From the NCBI GenBank assembly GCA_030698625.1, contig JAUYMS010000037.1, positions 1 to 55,769 of the forward strand: a DNA stretch of 55,769 nt, in the 5' to 3' direction. The notes under the pieces are model-generated. The model saw only the letters and a list, made by a program, of their open reading frames with translations. It had not been told where the DNA came from and searched no databases. Numbering within the stretch: the stretch's first letter is position 1; every line of letters starts with the position of its first letter. Source of the DNA: Candidatus Omnitrophota bacterium (lineage in GTDB: Bacteria > Omnitrophota > Omnitrophia > Omnitrophales > Aquincolibacteriaceae). This document shows, piece by piece, positions 1 through 8,542 of the stretch. The position numbers were made by a program, and so were the translations under genes.

Positions 1-71
1 TTGCTTTGCTCAAGCTCCACCGTGCGCAAATGCTGGATGATTTCTTCTGAGGTATGTTTCTTCCTTGGCAT
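1..71 (-). CDS. IS3-family transposase OrfA, N-terminal fragment
   Basis: Reading leftward from an ATG at 71, the peptide starts MPRKKHTSEEIIQHLRTVEL and runs off the window edge. This is the helix-turn-helix start typical of IS3-family OrfA proteins, which bind the element ends. A purine-rich ribosome site (GGGGCAGGG) lies just upstream. Only about 23 residues are visible, so the subgroup cannot be named. It differs from the OrfA at the right edge of the window (HTSEEIIQHL against HTEEQIIGIL), so two different elements bound this sequence. Confidence 0.8.
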   Translation of the reverse strand, partial: MPRKKHTSEEIIQHLRTVELEQS

Positions 72-135
72 ATCCCTGCCCCTTTCGGTTATGGCTCCAG
101 ATTAGCATATCCTCTGGACCAGTTTTACCCGGGCA
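1..135 (-). mobile_element. End of an IS3-family element (left edge of window)
   Basis: The 64 bases ahead of the OrfA start form a typical IS leader. On the minus strand the probable terminus begins TGCCCGGGTAAAACTGGTCC at 135, with the TG expected at an IS3 end. The element's body lies outside the window. Its end abuts group II intron domain V only about 5 bases away, so it probably inserted into the intron and removed the upstream part. An assembly join between two repeats could also produce this junction. Confidence 0.65.
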
Positions 136-139
136 GGTC

Positions 140-213
140 AAGCCGGATGAGCCGAGAGGTTCACGTCCGGTTCTGAGAGGGACTGTGGCTGAAATGCCAC
201 GGCCTACTCACCC
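140..213 (+). ncRNA. Group II intron 3' remnant (domains V and VI)
   Basis: Positions 140-173 fold as a 34-nt domain V: the AGC triad is at 141-143, the lower helix is 141-147 with 166-172, the two-base CG bulge is 164-165, the upper helix is 148-153 with 158-163, and the GAGA tetraloop is 154-157. Domain VI follows, with a GTGGC/GCCAC stem and a bulged adenosine in CCTACTC (A206) as the probable branch point. The 3' splice site should be near 211-214, where transposase coding sequence resumes. Domains I-IV and the reverse transcriptase are absent, so this copy cannot splice by itself. The closing A140/C173 pair is mismatched, which fits an insertion at this edge. Confidence 0.8.
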
Positions 214-670
214 GTACATTTGGACATGGGAAGGCTGGTTATACCTGGCGGCCGTGTTGGATTTGTTTTCACGGGGAGTGGTGGGATTGGCTATGGATAA
301 AACGATTGCCGATACCTTGGTCACGCAGGCGATGAGGCAGGCAATTTTGCGGCGTAATCCCAGCAAGGGTCTTATCTGCCATTCGGACCGAGGCAGTCAG
401 TATGCCGGCCATAACTTCAAGGCGATCTTGAGCCACAACGAGTTTGTCGGCAGCATGAGCCGGAAAGGCGATTGCTGGGATAACGCTGTCGCTGAGAGCT
501 TCTTTCACACGCTCAAGGTGGAATTGATTCACCGGAACCGGTTCAGAACGCGAGATGAAGCGAAAAGAAAGATTTTTGAATATGTGGAGATGTATTACAA
601 TCGCAAACGGGCTCATTCAACGCTCGGCTTTCTGAGTCCTTTTGAGTACGAAAGGCGGGCCGTAGCATGA
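214..670 (+). pseudogene. IS3-family transposase OrfB, C-terminal fragment (intron-interrupted)
   Basis: From Tyr at 215 the frame reads YIWTWEGWLYLAAVLDLFSR and then HSDRGSQY and AESFFHTLKVE, which are the second Asp and the Glu of the IS3 DDE integrase core. The first Asp, normally in the DITY motif directly before YIWT, is missing because the reading frame is replaced there by group II intron sequence. The 50 codons upstream that stay open by chance are intron and IS-end sequence, not protein. The stop is at 668-670. The copy is a dead remnant here unless a full intron is spliced elsewhere. Confidence 0.85.
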
Positions 671-774
671 GCGGGTTATCCACATATCCACACAATTCAC
701 AAAGAGAAAGAAAAAAAGAAGCAAAAAAAGAAAGAGAAACGGCTGCGGCTACGGTTTTACTATCTTAACAAAAC

Positions 775-797
775 GTCCACTGTTTTGGGGAAGGTCA
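775..797. repeat. Right terminal inverted repeat of IS3 remnant
   Basis: The 23-bp segment starts with GTCCACTG and ends with GGTCA. It has the TG...CA polarity of IS3 ends and sits about 105 bases after the transposase stop. Its left partner is not in the window, so the assignment rests on form and position only. Confidence 0.5.
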
Positions 798-894
798 AAC
801 CCACCAACGAATGGATTTTCATACAAAGTCTGAAAGATGCTAAAATGACCTATTCGGCTGTTTGCGATTGTCTTTCAAAGAGAAGTGCCTGTAA

Positions 895-3192
895 ATGATG
901 GCAAAGATTGTAAAACACAAGGATCAGCTGTTGAAGGATGGCGATCACTATTCTGAGGAAATCACTTTTGTTGGAAATTATCTTCCCAGGAAGTGCGGCA
1001 TTGCAACTTTCACAACAGATCTGAGGGAAGCCACCCAGCGCCATTATGGCGGTACGGTTAGGATGCCTGTCATTGCTCTGAATGACCGCCAAGAAGGCTA
1101 TGATTATCCGGATGCGGTGGAAGGGACGATTTTACAATCGGCCCGTCAGGATTATGAAACAGCAGCAGAATTTGTCAATCGCAGCAACAGTAAGTTGGTT
1201 TGTTTGCAACATGAATACGGCATATTTGGGGGAGATGATGGGAATTATATCTTAGATTTTCTGTCCCAAATCAGGTTGCCGGTTGTGACGACGCTCCATA
1301 CCGTTTTAGAGAAGCCCTCGCGGGGTCAAAAGGAAATTATTGTAGGAATGGACTCCATGACGGCGAAGTTCGTTGTGATGAGTCGGAAAGCCAAGAAATT
1401 CTTACATGCAAAGTATGATATCTCTAATGATAAAATCGCGATCATTGAACACGGGATTCCGCAATTTCTCCCCGGTGATCCTGCTCACTTTAAGTCTGTG
1501 ATTAATCTTGCGGGCAGAACGGTCCTACTTAGTTTTGGTCTTTTGTCTCAAAACAAAGGTGTGGAAACTGTTTTGGAGGCTTTGCCCAAAGTGGTTAAGC
1601 GCTTCCCAAAGCTTGCTTATGTCATCTTAGGCGTCACCCACCCCAATGTAAAAAAGCACGAGGGTGAAAGCTACCGTATTTCCCTCAGAAGAATGGTCCG
1701 AGAATTAGGCCTTCAAAAGCACGTTTTTTTTCACGATCAATTTGTTGCACTCAAACAGTTGACCGAGTATTTGCAGGCCACGGACATTTATGTAACGCCT
1801 TATTTATCCAAAAACCAAATTGTCAGCGGGACCCTGGCTTATGCCTCAGGATCCGGGATCCCTGTGCTTTCGACCCCCTATTGGTACGCGGAGGAATTAC
1901 TTGCGGGAGGAAAAGGTGTTCTCTTTCCGTTTCGGGATTCCAAACGGCTGGGAACCTTGCTCTTGGATTTGTTGGGGGCGCCCCAAAAACTTAAATTAAT
2001 GCGAAAAAAGGCTTTTGCGCAGGGGCGCCAAATGATTTGGCCTGCTGTGGCACGATCCTACATTGACCTTTTCCATGAGGTGATTTCCAAGCAGATTCGA
2101 AAAAAAGTCATTCTTAAAAAACGCCTTGTACCGACTGAATTGCCTGAAATTTCTTTGCGGCATGTGCAGCGCTTGACGGATGACACAGGTATATTACAGC
2201 ATGCAAAAGGGATTGTCGCCAACCGCAAGGAAGGCTATTGCCTTGATGACAATGCGCGCGCTTTAATCATGACGCTTCAGCATTATAAACAAACAGAGAG
2301 TCAGGAAAGCTTTGAGCTTGCCGCAATTTATTTGGCTTACATTCAATACGCACAAAAAGAGAACGGCTCCTTCCGTAATTTTATGAATTATCGTCGCGAG
2401 TTTATAGAAGACGATGGCTCTGAAGATAGTCAGGGGAGGGCCCTTTGGGCCCTTGGATATGCCGTTCAGGTTTGTGCCGAGAATCCGTTAGGCTCGGTGG
2501 CAAAGGAGCTTTTTCACGCATCGAAACATCTCGTGACCCAGATGGGCACCCGGGCAACGGCCCTAGGCATTTTGGCCTTATGTGAGTACCTTGAAAAGTA
2601 CCCGAAAGATCGTGAGGTGTTTGAACTTTTACGTGACGCAAGTGACAAGTTGGTAAAGGTTTACAAGAATAATGCCTGCTCAGACTGGGCATGGTTTGAA
2701 GAGAAATTGACTTATGATAATGCTTTTTTACCCCTGGCCCTTTTAAAGGCCTACCGTTTAACTCGAGATAAGACGTATTTATCGATTGCGAAGAAGACGC
2801 TTTCCTTTTTGGAAGCAATTTATTTTAAGAGTGAATACTTGCAGCTTGTGGGAAATAATCGGTGGATGACGAAATCCAGTAAAGCGTGTCTTTTTGATGA
2901 GCAACCCGTGGATGCCATGGCATCGGTCCTTCTTTTTCAAGAGGCTTATTTAACGTTCAACGATAAGCGCTATCTGGATCTTATGAGAATGTCTTTCGAT
3001 TGGTTTGTGGGGAAAAACAGGCTTGAGAAACCCCTCTATGATTTTAAGTCTAATGGATGCCGGGACGGCCTTATGGAAAAAAATGTAAATATGAACCAAG
3101 GAGCGGAAAGCACACTGTGCTATCTAATATCTCTTTTAACGGTGACGGATGTTTCCTATGTGGATATGTCCAAGCCAAAAACTATCTTATGA
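895..3192 (+). CDS. GT4-like glycosyltransferase fused to an alpha/alpha-barrel glycosidase-like domain
   Basis: 765 residues. Residues about 20-410 look like a GT4/GT-B glycosyltransferase: an N-terminal Rossmann half opening with PRKCGIATFT, then a C-terminal nucleotide-sugar half with a LSFGLLSQNKGVE-type motif and a run of conserved Gly/Pro before LSTPYWYAEELL. Residues about 430-760 are helical repeats (DDNARALIMTL, EDSQGRALWALGYA, WMTKSSKACLFDEQP) resembling (alpha/alpha)-barrel glycosidases. No signal peptide, so cytoplasmic. It is the first gene of the 895-6508 operon, 9 bases before a GH130 gene, which suggests making or remodelling a mannose-containing glycan. ATGs at 895 and 898 are both possible starts. 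Substrate specificity cannot be read from the sequence. Confidence 0.85.
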   Translation: MMAKIVKHKDQLLKDGDHYSEEITFVGNYLPRKCGIATFTTDLREATQRHYGGTVRMPVIALNDRQEGYDYPDAVEGTILQSARQDYETAAEFVNRSNSKLVCLQHEYGIFGGDDGNYILDFLSQIRLPVVTTLHTVLEKPSRGQKEIIVGMDSMTAKFVVMSRKAKKFLHAKYDISNDKIAIIEHGIPQFLPGDPAHFKSVINLAGRTVLLSFGLLSQNKGVETVLEALPKVVKRFPKLAYVILGVTHPNVKKHEGESYRISLRRMVRELGLQKHVFFHDQFVALKQLTEYLQATDIYVTPYLSKNQIVSGTLAYASGSGIPVLSTPYWYAEELLAGGKGVLFPFRDSKRLGTLLLDLLGAPQKLKLMRKKAFAQGRQMIWPAVARSYIDLFHEVISKQIRKKVILKKRLVPTELPEISLRHVQRLTDDTGILQHAKGIVANRKEGYCLDDNARALIMTLQHYKQTESQESFELAAIYLAYIQYAQKENGSFRNFMNYRREFIEDDGSEDSQGRALWALGYAVQVCAENPLGSVAKELFHASKHLVTQMGTRATALGILALCEYLEKYPKDREVFELLRDASDKLVKVYKNNACSDWAWFEEKLTYDNAFLPLALLKAYRLTRDKTYLSIAKKTLSFLEAIYFKSEYLQLVGNNRWMTKSSKACLFDEQPVDAMASVLLFQEAYLTFNDKRYLDLMRMSFDWFVGKNRLEKPLYDFKSNGCRDGLMEKNVNMNQGAESTLCYLISLLTVTDVSYVDMSKPKTIL

Positions 3193-3201
3193 GGTGAGCC
3201 T

Positions 3202-4143
3202 TTGAGGGAAAAATTATTTTTAAGAAATCCCAAAAACCCAATCTTGTCGGCAAAAGATTGGCCGTATGAAGTCCATTCAGTTTTTAATGCGGGTGCGGCA
3301 ATCTGCAAAGATGAAACGATACTGCTGGCACGATGTGAAGATTATCGGGGTATTTCTCATTTGACGGTCGCGAGAAGCCGAAATGGTGTTGATGGGTGGC
3401 GGATCGATCCCTCCCCGACGATTTTGGGGGAACCCAAAAGATTCAAAGAGGAACGATGGGGGATTGAAGATCCGCGCATCACCTATGTGGAGGAAGAGAA
3501 TAAGTGGTATGTCGCGTACACCTCTTTTTCATCGGAAGGCCCTTTGGTTTCTTTGGCAGAAACGGAAAATTTTAAAGATTTCAAAAAACATGGGGCTATT
3601 CTCCTGCCGGATAATAAAGACGCGGCTCTTTTCCCATGTCGTTTCAATGGACAGTGGTTTATGATCCATCGCCCCGTATCGATGACCTCGGGGGCTTCGA
3701 ACATGTGGATTTCTTCCTCTCCTGACAAACTTCACTGGGGACACCATGAGGTATTGCTGAAGACGAGTTCCGGCGGCTATTGGGATTGCGTTCGCATTGG
3801 TCTTTCTGCGCAGCCCTTAAGAACAGAGCACGGGTGGCTTGTCTTGTATCACGGTGTGCGGGGAACAACCAGCGGAGCCATCTATCGCCAGGGTCTTCTG
3901 CTTTTAGATTTAGAGAATCCAAGAAAAGTCTTGCGGCGTTCCGACGCTTGGATTTTTGGACCAGAAGAGAATATTGAGATTAAAGGAGATGTTGGGAACG
4001 TGACCTTTTCGTGCGGATGGCTTTTAGATGAAAAGAAGAATAGACTTCACATGTATTATGGCGGTGCGGATACGGTTATCTGTTTGGCCACCGCTCCTTT
4101 TGACCGGGTTATGGATTATGTCCGAAAGATGCCCGAGGTTTAA
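3202..4143 (+). CDS. Glycoside hydrolase family 130 protein (mannoside phosphorylase type)
   Basis: 313 residues, normal for GH130, a five-bladed beta-propeller family of beta-mannoside phosphorylases and some hydrolases. It opens RNPKNPIL, has the catalytic-acid motif GIEDPR with Asp at residue 90, and repeats the blade signature seen in its paralogue at 5570 (FNAGAA, VTFSCGW, MYYGGAD). Known members convert mannosides plus phosphate to mannose 1-phosphate. The TTG start at 3202 is chosen because GAGGTG lies six bases upstream and the N-terminus then aligns with the paralogue. Phosphorylase or hydrolase action depends on phosphate-binding residues that cannot be settled by eye. Confidence 0.88.
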   Translation: MREKLFLRNPKNPILSAKDWPYEVHSVFNAGAAICKDETILLARCEDYRGISHLTVARSRNGVDGWRIDPSPTILGEPKRFKEERWGIEDPRITYVEEENKWYVAYTSFSSEGPLVSLAETENFKDFKKHGAILLPDNKDAALFPCRFNGQWFMIHRPVSMTSGASNMWISSSPDKLHWGHHEVLLKTSSGGYWDCVRIGLSAQPLRTEHGWLVLYHGVRGTTSGAIYRQGLLLLDLENPRKVLRRSDAWIFGPEENIEIKGDVGNVTFSCGWLLDEKKNRLHMYYGGADTVICLATAPFDRVMDYVRKMPEV

Positions 4144-4146
4144 TGT

Positions 4147-4515
4147 ATGATCAGCAAATCAGCTGAGCACGAATATGATGAAAGACCGTGGGGCAGTTAT
4201 GAAGTCTTGCTTGATGAAACCGGGACGGGTTTTAAGGTCAAGCGGATTGAGGTAAAGCCGAAATCCAGGTTGAGTTTGCAAAAACATGCCAGAAGAGGTG
4301 AGATCTGGATCGTTGTCAAGGGAGAAGGTATTGTGACTGTCGGCGAAGAAGAAGTTCCGGTCAAAACCGGCTCGGTGGTAAATCTTCCTAAAGAAGCCCA
4401 ACATAGGATGACCAATAATGGTGATGAACCCCTTATTTTTGTGGAAGTTCAATTGGGCGATTATCTCGGAGAAGACGATATTACAAGACTCCAAGACGAT
4501 TACAATCGAACCTAA
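4147..4515 (+). CDS. Cupin, mannose-6-phosphate isomerase / mannose-1-P guanylyltransferase C-terminal type
   Basis: 122 residues forming a single cupin. It starts with the RPWGSYEVL motif and continues SRLSLQKHARRGEIWIVVKG and NLPKEAQHRMTNN, which is the signature of the type II phosphomannose isomerase domain normally at the C-terminus of ManC. Metal ligands would be the His and Glu of the QKHARRGEIW segment and the later His. As a stand-alone cupin it probably interconverts mannose 6-phosphate and fructose 6-phosphate. Between a GH130 and a GT4 gene, it links mannose released or consumed by the operon to central metabolism. It lies three bases after the previous stop. Confidence 0.85.
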   Translation: MISKSAEHEYDERPWGSYEVLLDETGTGFKVKRIEVKPKSRLSLQKHARRGEIWIVVKGEGIVTVGEEEVPVKTGSVVNLPKEAQHRMTNNGDEPLIFVEVQLGDYLGEDDITRLQDDYNRT

Positions 4516-4517
4516 AT

Positions 4518-5573
4518 ATGAAAAATAAGCGTATCGCCGTTCTCTCGCCGGTCGCTTGGAGAACACCCCCAAGGGAATATGGGGCATGGGAGACGGTGGC
4601 GAGTAATTTAACGGAGGGGCTTGTAGCTCGGGGATGGGACGTAACGCTCTATGCCACCGGGGATTCTATCACAAAGGCCCGGTTACGCTCGGTGGTTCCA
4701 AAGGGTTACGAGGAAGATAAAAGCGTTGATCCCAAAGTGGCCGAGTATGCCCATATCGCAGAGGTGTTCGAACATGCAAGTGAGTTTGACCTCATCCACA
4801 GCCACCTTGATTTTATGCCGCTTACGTATTCAAGGCTTGTTCAAACACCTGTTTTGACCACGATTCACGGATTTTCATCCCCCCAAATTATGCCGCTCTA
4901 TGAAAAATATCGTGACGGCTATTTCGTCTCAATCTCGGAATCCGATCGCGCCCCGGGCCTCAATTACCTTGCAACGGTTTATAATGGGATTGATCTTGCC
5001 GCACATGAGTATTTTGATCAGCCCGGAGAAGAGCTCGTTTTTTTGGGGAGAATCCATCCCGACAAAGGTGTCCATCTGGCCATCGAAGTTGCAAGAGAGC
5101 AAGAAAGGAACTTGATTATTGCCGGCATCATTCAAGATGAAAAGTATTTTAAAGAAAGAGTCGAGCCCTGGATCGACGGCAAAAAGATTTGCTTTATTGG
5201 AGCGGTAGGCCCGAAAGAGAAAAATGAACTCTTCAAAAAGGCTTATGCGCTTTTGCATTTAAATACACTCAAAGAACGTTTCGGGCTTGTTTTGGCAGAG
5301 GCCGGTGCCAGCGGAGTTCCCGTAATTGCAATGGATCAGGGATCTTGCCGCGAAGTTATTCGTGACGGCGAGACAGGTTTTTTGGTCCGCAATGTTAAAG
5401 AAGCGCTTGAGGCGCTTGAGAAAGTGCCGTCAATATTGCGCGCAAGATGCCGGGAGCATGTTGCCCATAAGTTTTCCGTAGCTTGCATGGTTGCAAAATA
5501 TGAAGAAGCTTACGCGCGTCTCTTTGAACTTGAACGGGAAAAACATACAGGTAGGGAAAGAGTGAGCGCGTGA
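4518..5573 (+). CDS. GT4 family glycosyltransferase
   Basis: 351 residues with a complete GT-B fold. The N-terminal half starts RIAVLSPVAWRTPPREYGAW, a donor/acceptor loop typical of GT4 enzymes. The C-terminal half has VFLGRIHPDKGVHLAIE and the EX7E-like segment ERFGLVLAEAGASGVPVIA. Such enzymes transfer a sugar from a nucleotide donor to a lipid or glycan at the cytoplasmic face. The gene sits two bases after the cupin stop and its own stop overlaps the next GH130 start (GTGA), so it is cotranslated with it. A mannosyl donor is inferred from context only. Confidence 0.88.
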   Translation: MKNKRIAVLSPVAWRTPPREYGAWETVASNLTEGLVARGWDVTLYATGDSITKARLRSVVPKGYEEDKSVDPKVAEYAHIAEVFEHASEFDLIHSHLDFMPLTYSRLVQTPVLTTIHGFSSPQIMPLYEKYRDGYFVSISESDRAPGLNYLATVYNGIDLAAHEYFDQPGEELVFLGRIHPDKGVHLAIEVAREQERNLIIAGIIQDEKYFKERVEPWIDGKKICFIGAVGPKEKNELFKKAYALLHLNTLKERFGLVLAEAGASGVPVIAMDQGSCREVIRDGETGFLVRNVKEALEALEKVPSILRARCREHVAHKFSVACMVAKYEEAYARLFELEREKHTGRERVSA

Positions 5574-6508
5574 ATAAAAATCTTATAACCCGTTATGACG
5601 GCAATCCTATATTGACGAAAAAGGACATTCCTTATCGCGTTGAAACAGTGCATAACGCGGGTGTGGTCAAAGTTGGTGAAACATATGTAATGCTTTTCAG
5701 ATCTCATTTAAGGACGGGGCGATCGATTATCGGGCTTGCTGAAAGTGAGGATGGTTTTAAGTTTAACGTACAGCCAGAGCCTTTTATGGTGCCGGCCCCA
5801 AAAGGGATATTTCGGGAGTACGAGGAATACGGCGTTGAAGATCCGCGCATTACTTTCCTCGAAGGAAAATATTTCATTACCTATAGCGCCTATTCGCGCC
5901 ACGGCGTCCGTATCGGACTGGCCGCGAGCGAAGATTTTAAAAGCGTAGAACGGATTGCTTTCATCACTCAGGTCGATCACCGCAATGTGGTACTCTTTCC
6001 TGAAAAGATCAAGGGTCGCTACGTTCGTCTCGATCGACCGCATTCGGAAATAAACCCCTGGTCCATTTGGATATCTTATTCTCAGGATTTAAAATATTGG
6101 GGTGAATCTCAAGCAGTTATGCAACCCGAAAAGTATCATTGGGACGAAATGAAAATCGGCCCTGGTGCCCCACCTATTAAAACAGAGAAGGGGTGGCTCT
6201 CTATTTACCATGGGGTTTTTCCTACGATGGCCGGATGTGTGTATCGACTTGGAGTTGCACTCCATGACCTTCAAGATCCCTCGAAGGTCCTTGGGATTGG
6301 CGATTCATGGATCTTGCAGCCCGAAGATCCCTGGGAAGTCACAGGCTATGTTCCGAATGTTGTCTTTTCTTGCGGGGCGGTCCCTGAACCTGACGGAACC
6401 GTTAAAATTTATTGGGGTGGTGCCGACAGCGTAATGTGCGTTGGGACGGCTTCTCTAGATGATCTTGTTACATTATGTGCCAGCGAATCAAGAAGCATTC
6501 TTCCATAG
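5570..6508 (+). CDS. Second glycoside hydrolase family 130 protein
   Basis: 312 residues, paralogous to the protein at 3202-4143. It opens RYDGNPILTKKDIPYRVETV and has GVEDPR with the catalytic Asp at residue 91, RPHSEINPWSIWIS, and the closing blade VVFSCGAV...YWGGADSVM. It starts at a GTG overlapping the previous stop. Two GH130 proteins in one operon suggest different chain lengths or linkages, as in the paired mannobiose and mannooligosaccharide phosphorylases of other bacteria. No signal peptide, so it acts on imported or internally made glycans. Confidence 0.88.
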   Translation: MNKNLITRYDGNPILTKKDIPYRVETVHNAGVVKVGETYVMLFRSHLRTGRSIIGLAESEDGFKFNVQPEPFMVPAPKGIFREYEEYGVEDPRITFLEGKYFITYSAYSRHGVRIGLAASEDFKSVERIAFITQVDHRNVVLFPEKIKGRYVRLDRPHSEINPWSIWISYSQDLKYWGESQAVMQPEKYHWDEMKIGPGAPPIKTEKGWLSIYHGVFPTMAGCVYRLGVALHDLQDPSKVLGIGDSWILQPEDPWEVTGYVPNVVFSCGAVPEPDGTVKIYWGGADSVMCVGTASLDDLVTLCASESRSILP

Positions 6509-6518
6509 AAATCATGTG

Positions 6519-6570
6519 AAGCCCCTCAAGGGCACAAGCCACTTCGATGGAATTTGTTGGGGCTTTTGCT
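6519..6570 (+). terminator. Possible terminator after the mannoside operon
   Basis: AAGCCCC (6519-6525) pairs with GGGGCTT (6559-6565) and is followed by a short T-rich tail. The 33-base loop contains a smaller partly paired segment. The long loop makes this weaker than a textbook hairpin, but it is correctly placed at the end of the five-gene operon. Confidence 0.45.
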
Positions 6571-6611
6571 TATTAAGACTCCCCAATATCAAATAAGGCG
6601 TTAATTGATTT

Positions 6612-8498
6612 ATGGCTCTCATCAGCTTACAAGAAATTTCACTGGCGTTCGGAGGACCGGCGCTTTTTGATCAGCTCAGCATGCAGCTTAATGCGGGCGA
6701 ACGCACGGCGCTGCTCGGCCGTAACGGTGCCGGCAAGACGACCCTAATGAAGGTCATGGCCGGACAGACCAATGTGGGAAGCGGCCAGGTGGTGTATCAA
6801 AAAGGGATTACTGTGACCCACCTACCCCAGGAAGTGCCTGCGGGGTTGACGGGTTCGGTTTTTGACGTGGTTCTGGCTGGATTCGGCGAACACGTTAAGC
6901 TATTGAGCGATTATCATCATCTAAATCATAGGTTGCAGACGGAGTACTCGGAACAACTCATGCGCCAGCTCGGACGGCTGCAGGCTGAGATGGATCATAC
7001 GAACGGTTGGGAGACGCACGGTCAGGTCGAAGCAATGATAGAGCGTGTCAAGCTTGATCCCGAAGCCGAGTTTGACCGCTTGTCGGGTGGTCAGAAACGC
7101 CGGGCACTTTTTGCCAAGGCCCTCGTGACAAATCCCGATGTTCTGCTGCTTGATGAACCCACGAACCACCTTGACATCGAAGCAATCGAATGGCTTGAGG
7201 AGACCTTAAAGGATTATCAGGGTTCGCTTGTTTTTGTCACGCACGACCGGGTGTTTATGGAACATCTAGCGACACGTATAATCGAATTGGAGCGTGGCCG
7301 CATTTTCAGCTGGGCTTGCGATTACCCAACGTTTTTGGAGCGCAAACAAATGGCGCTTGATGCTGAAGCCGCGGAACGGTCGCGATTTGAAAAGAAGCTG
7401 GCGCAAGAGGAAATTTGGATTCGGCAGGGAATTAAGGCGCGCCGTACGCGTAACGAAGGGCGGGTGAGGGCGCTCGAAAAACTGCGACAAGAAAAGGGCC
7501 AACAACAAAAGGCCGTGGGGCTTGCAAAAATCCGGCTTCAGGAGTCAGACCGATCCGGGCAATTAGTGACCAAGGTGGAGCATCTCTCATATGCTTACGG
7601 GGACCTTTGTCTGATTCGCGATTTTTCCACACAAATTATGCGTGGCGACAAAATCGGAGTGATCGGATCGAACGGGTCCGGCAAAACAACGCTGCTCAGG
7701 CTTTTGCTGGGTCAGCTTGAGGCGCAACAAGGAACCGTAAAATTGGGCACGAATCTTCAGACCGCCTATTATGACCAAATGCGCGCGCAGCTGGATGAAA
7801 ACAAGACGGTGGCTGAGAATATATGCGACGGAGATACCATTATCCTAAACGGAAAACCGCGAAATGTTATGGGTTACCTGCAGGATTTTCTCTTTGCACC
7901 CGTCAGGGCGAGGACTCCGATTAAGGTGCTATCCGGAGGGGAGCGCAACCGCCTGCTGCTTGCGAAACTATTTACAAGCCCAGCGAATCTTCTGGTCATG
8001 GATGAGCCCACCAATGACCTGGATGTGGAAACGTTGGAACTCTTGGAAGAGTTGCTGGCGGATTACTCCGGAACGCTGCTTTTAGTGAGTCACGACCGCG
8101 CATTTCTAAATGATGTGGTTACCTCTACGATTGTGCTGGAGGGCGGTGGAAAGGTCCGTGAGTATATCGGGGGCTATGATGATTGGGTCAGGCAACGCGG
8201 GGCATATCCGAAAGCCGAACGAAGCGCACCCGCTGTGAAGAAAAAGGCCCAGAAAGAGCACGAAGGTCCCAAATTATCGGCTGAAGAGAGAAAGGAACTC
8301 TCCAAGCTCACGAGTCAGATTGAAAAATTAGAGGCGTCACAGGAAGGGCTATTTAGGAAAATGGGAGAACCTTCGTTTTATTTCAAGACGCCGCGGAAGG
8401 AAATCACTGAGATTCAGGCCGAAGCGGAACGGGTCAAAATTGCCCTTGAAAAGGCTTATCACCGCTGGGAAGAATTAGAAAAACCGACGCCGCAATAG
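6612..8498 (+). CDS. ABC-F family ATPase (Uup/EttA type)
   Basis: 628 residues with two ABC ATPase modules and no membrane segment. Module 1: Walker A GRNGAGKTT at about residues 36-44, signature LSGGQKRR, Walker B VLLLDEPTNHLD. Module 2: GSNGSGKTT at about 350, LSGGERNR, LLVMDEPTNDLD. Between them is the charged linker of ABC-F proteins, and the last 80 residues are Lys/Glu-rich coiled coil as in Uup. ABC-F proteins act on the ribosome during translation, and Uup is also tied to ribosome assembly and transposon excision. It appears to be a single-gene unit with a weak ribosome site. Confidence 0.93.
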   Translation: MALISLQEISLAFGGPALFDQLSMQLNAGERTALLGRNGAGKTTLMKVMAGQTNVGSGQVVYQKGITVTHLPQEVPAGLTGSVFDVVLAGFGEHVKLLSDYHHLNHRLQTEYSEQLMRQLGRLQAEMDHTNGWETHGQVEAMIERVKLDPEAEFDRLSGGQKRRALFAKALVTNPDVLLLDEPTNHLDIEAIEWLEETLKDYQGSLVFVTHDRVFMEHLATRIIELERGRIFSWACDYPTFLERKQMALDAEAAERSRFEKKLAQEEIWIRQGIKARRTRNEGRVRALEKLRQEKGQQQKAVGLAKIRLQESDRSGQLVTKVEHLSYAYGDLCLIRDFSTQIMRGDKIGVIGSNGSGKTTLLRLLLGQLEAQQGTVKLGTNLQTAYYDQMRAQLDENKTVAENICDGDTIILNGKPRNVMGYLQDFLFAPVRARTPIKVLSGGERNRLLLAKLFTSPANLLVMDEPTNDLDVETLELLEELLADYSGTLLLVSHDRAFLNDVVTSTIVLEGGGKVREYIGGYDDWVRQRGAYPKAERSAPAVKKKAQKEHEGPKLSAEERKELSKLTSQIEKLEASQEGLFRKMGEPSFYFKTPRKEITEIQAEAERVKIALEKAYHRWEELEKPTPQ

Positions 8499-8542
8499 TA
8501 CATGAGCCGGTCGCGGCACTCGTCTGATGCGTAGAGCCTCTT

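Larger units (their letters stand above)
214..797 (+). mobile_element. Right half of an IS3-family element
   Basis: The element holds the transposase fragment, a short purine-rich stretch (700-740) and a right terminus GTCCACTGTTTTGGGGAAGG at 775-794 that closes with TCA at 797. The reverse complement begins TGACCTTCCCC, as expected for an IS3 inverted repeat. The left inverted repeat and the 5' half are missing. No gene is seen between the end of this element (797) and 895. Confidence 0.65.

Noticed and set aside
65-213. The first 50 codons of the frame opening at 65
   Set aside because: They overlap an IS end and group II intron domains V-VI; the sequence has no similarity to transposase and stays open by chance.
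676-684. TTATCCACA, a perfect DnaA box, near 680
   Set aside because: It lies in the 3' part of an IS3 element where this sequence is common, and no other boxes, AT-rich unwinding region or dnaA/dnaN gene are nearby.
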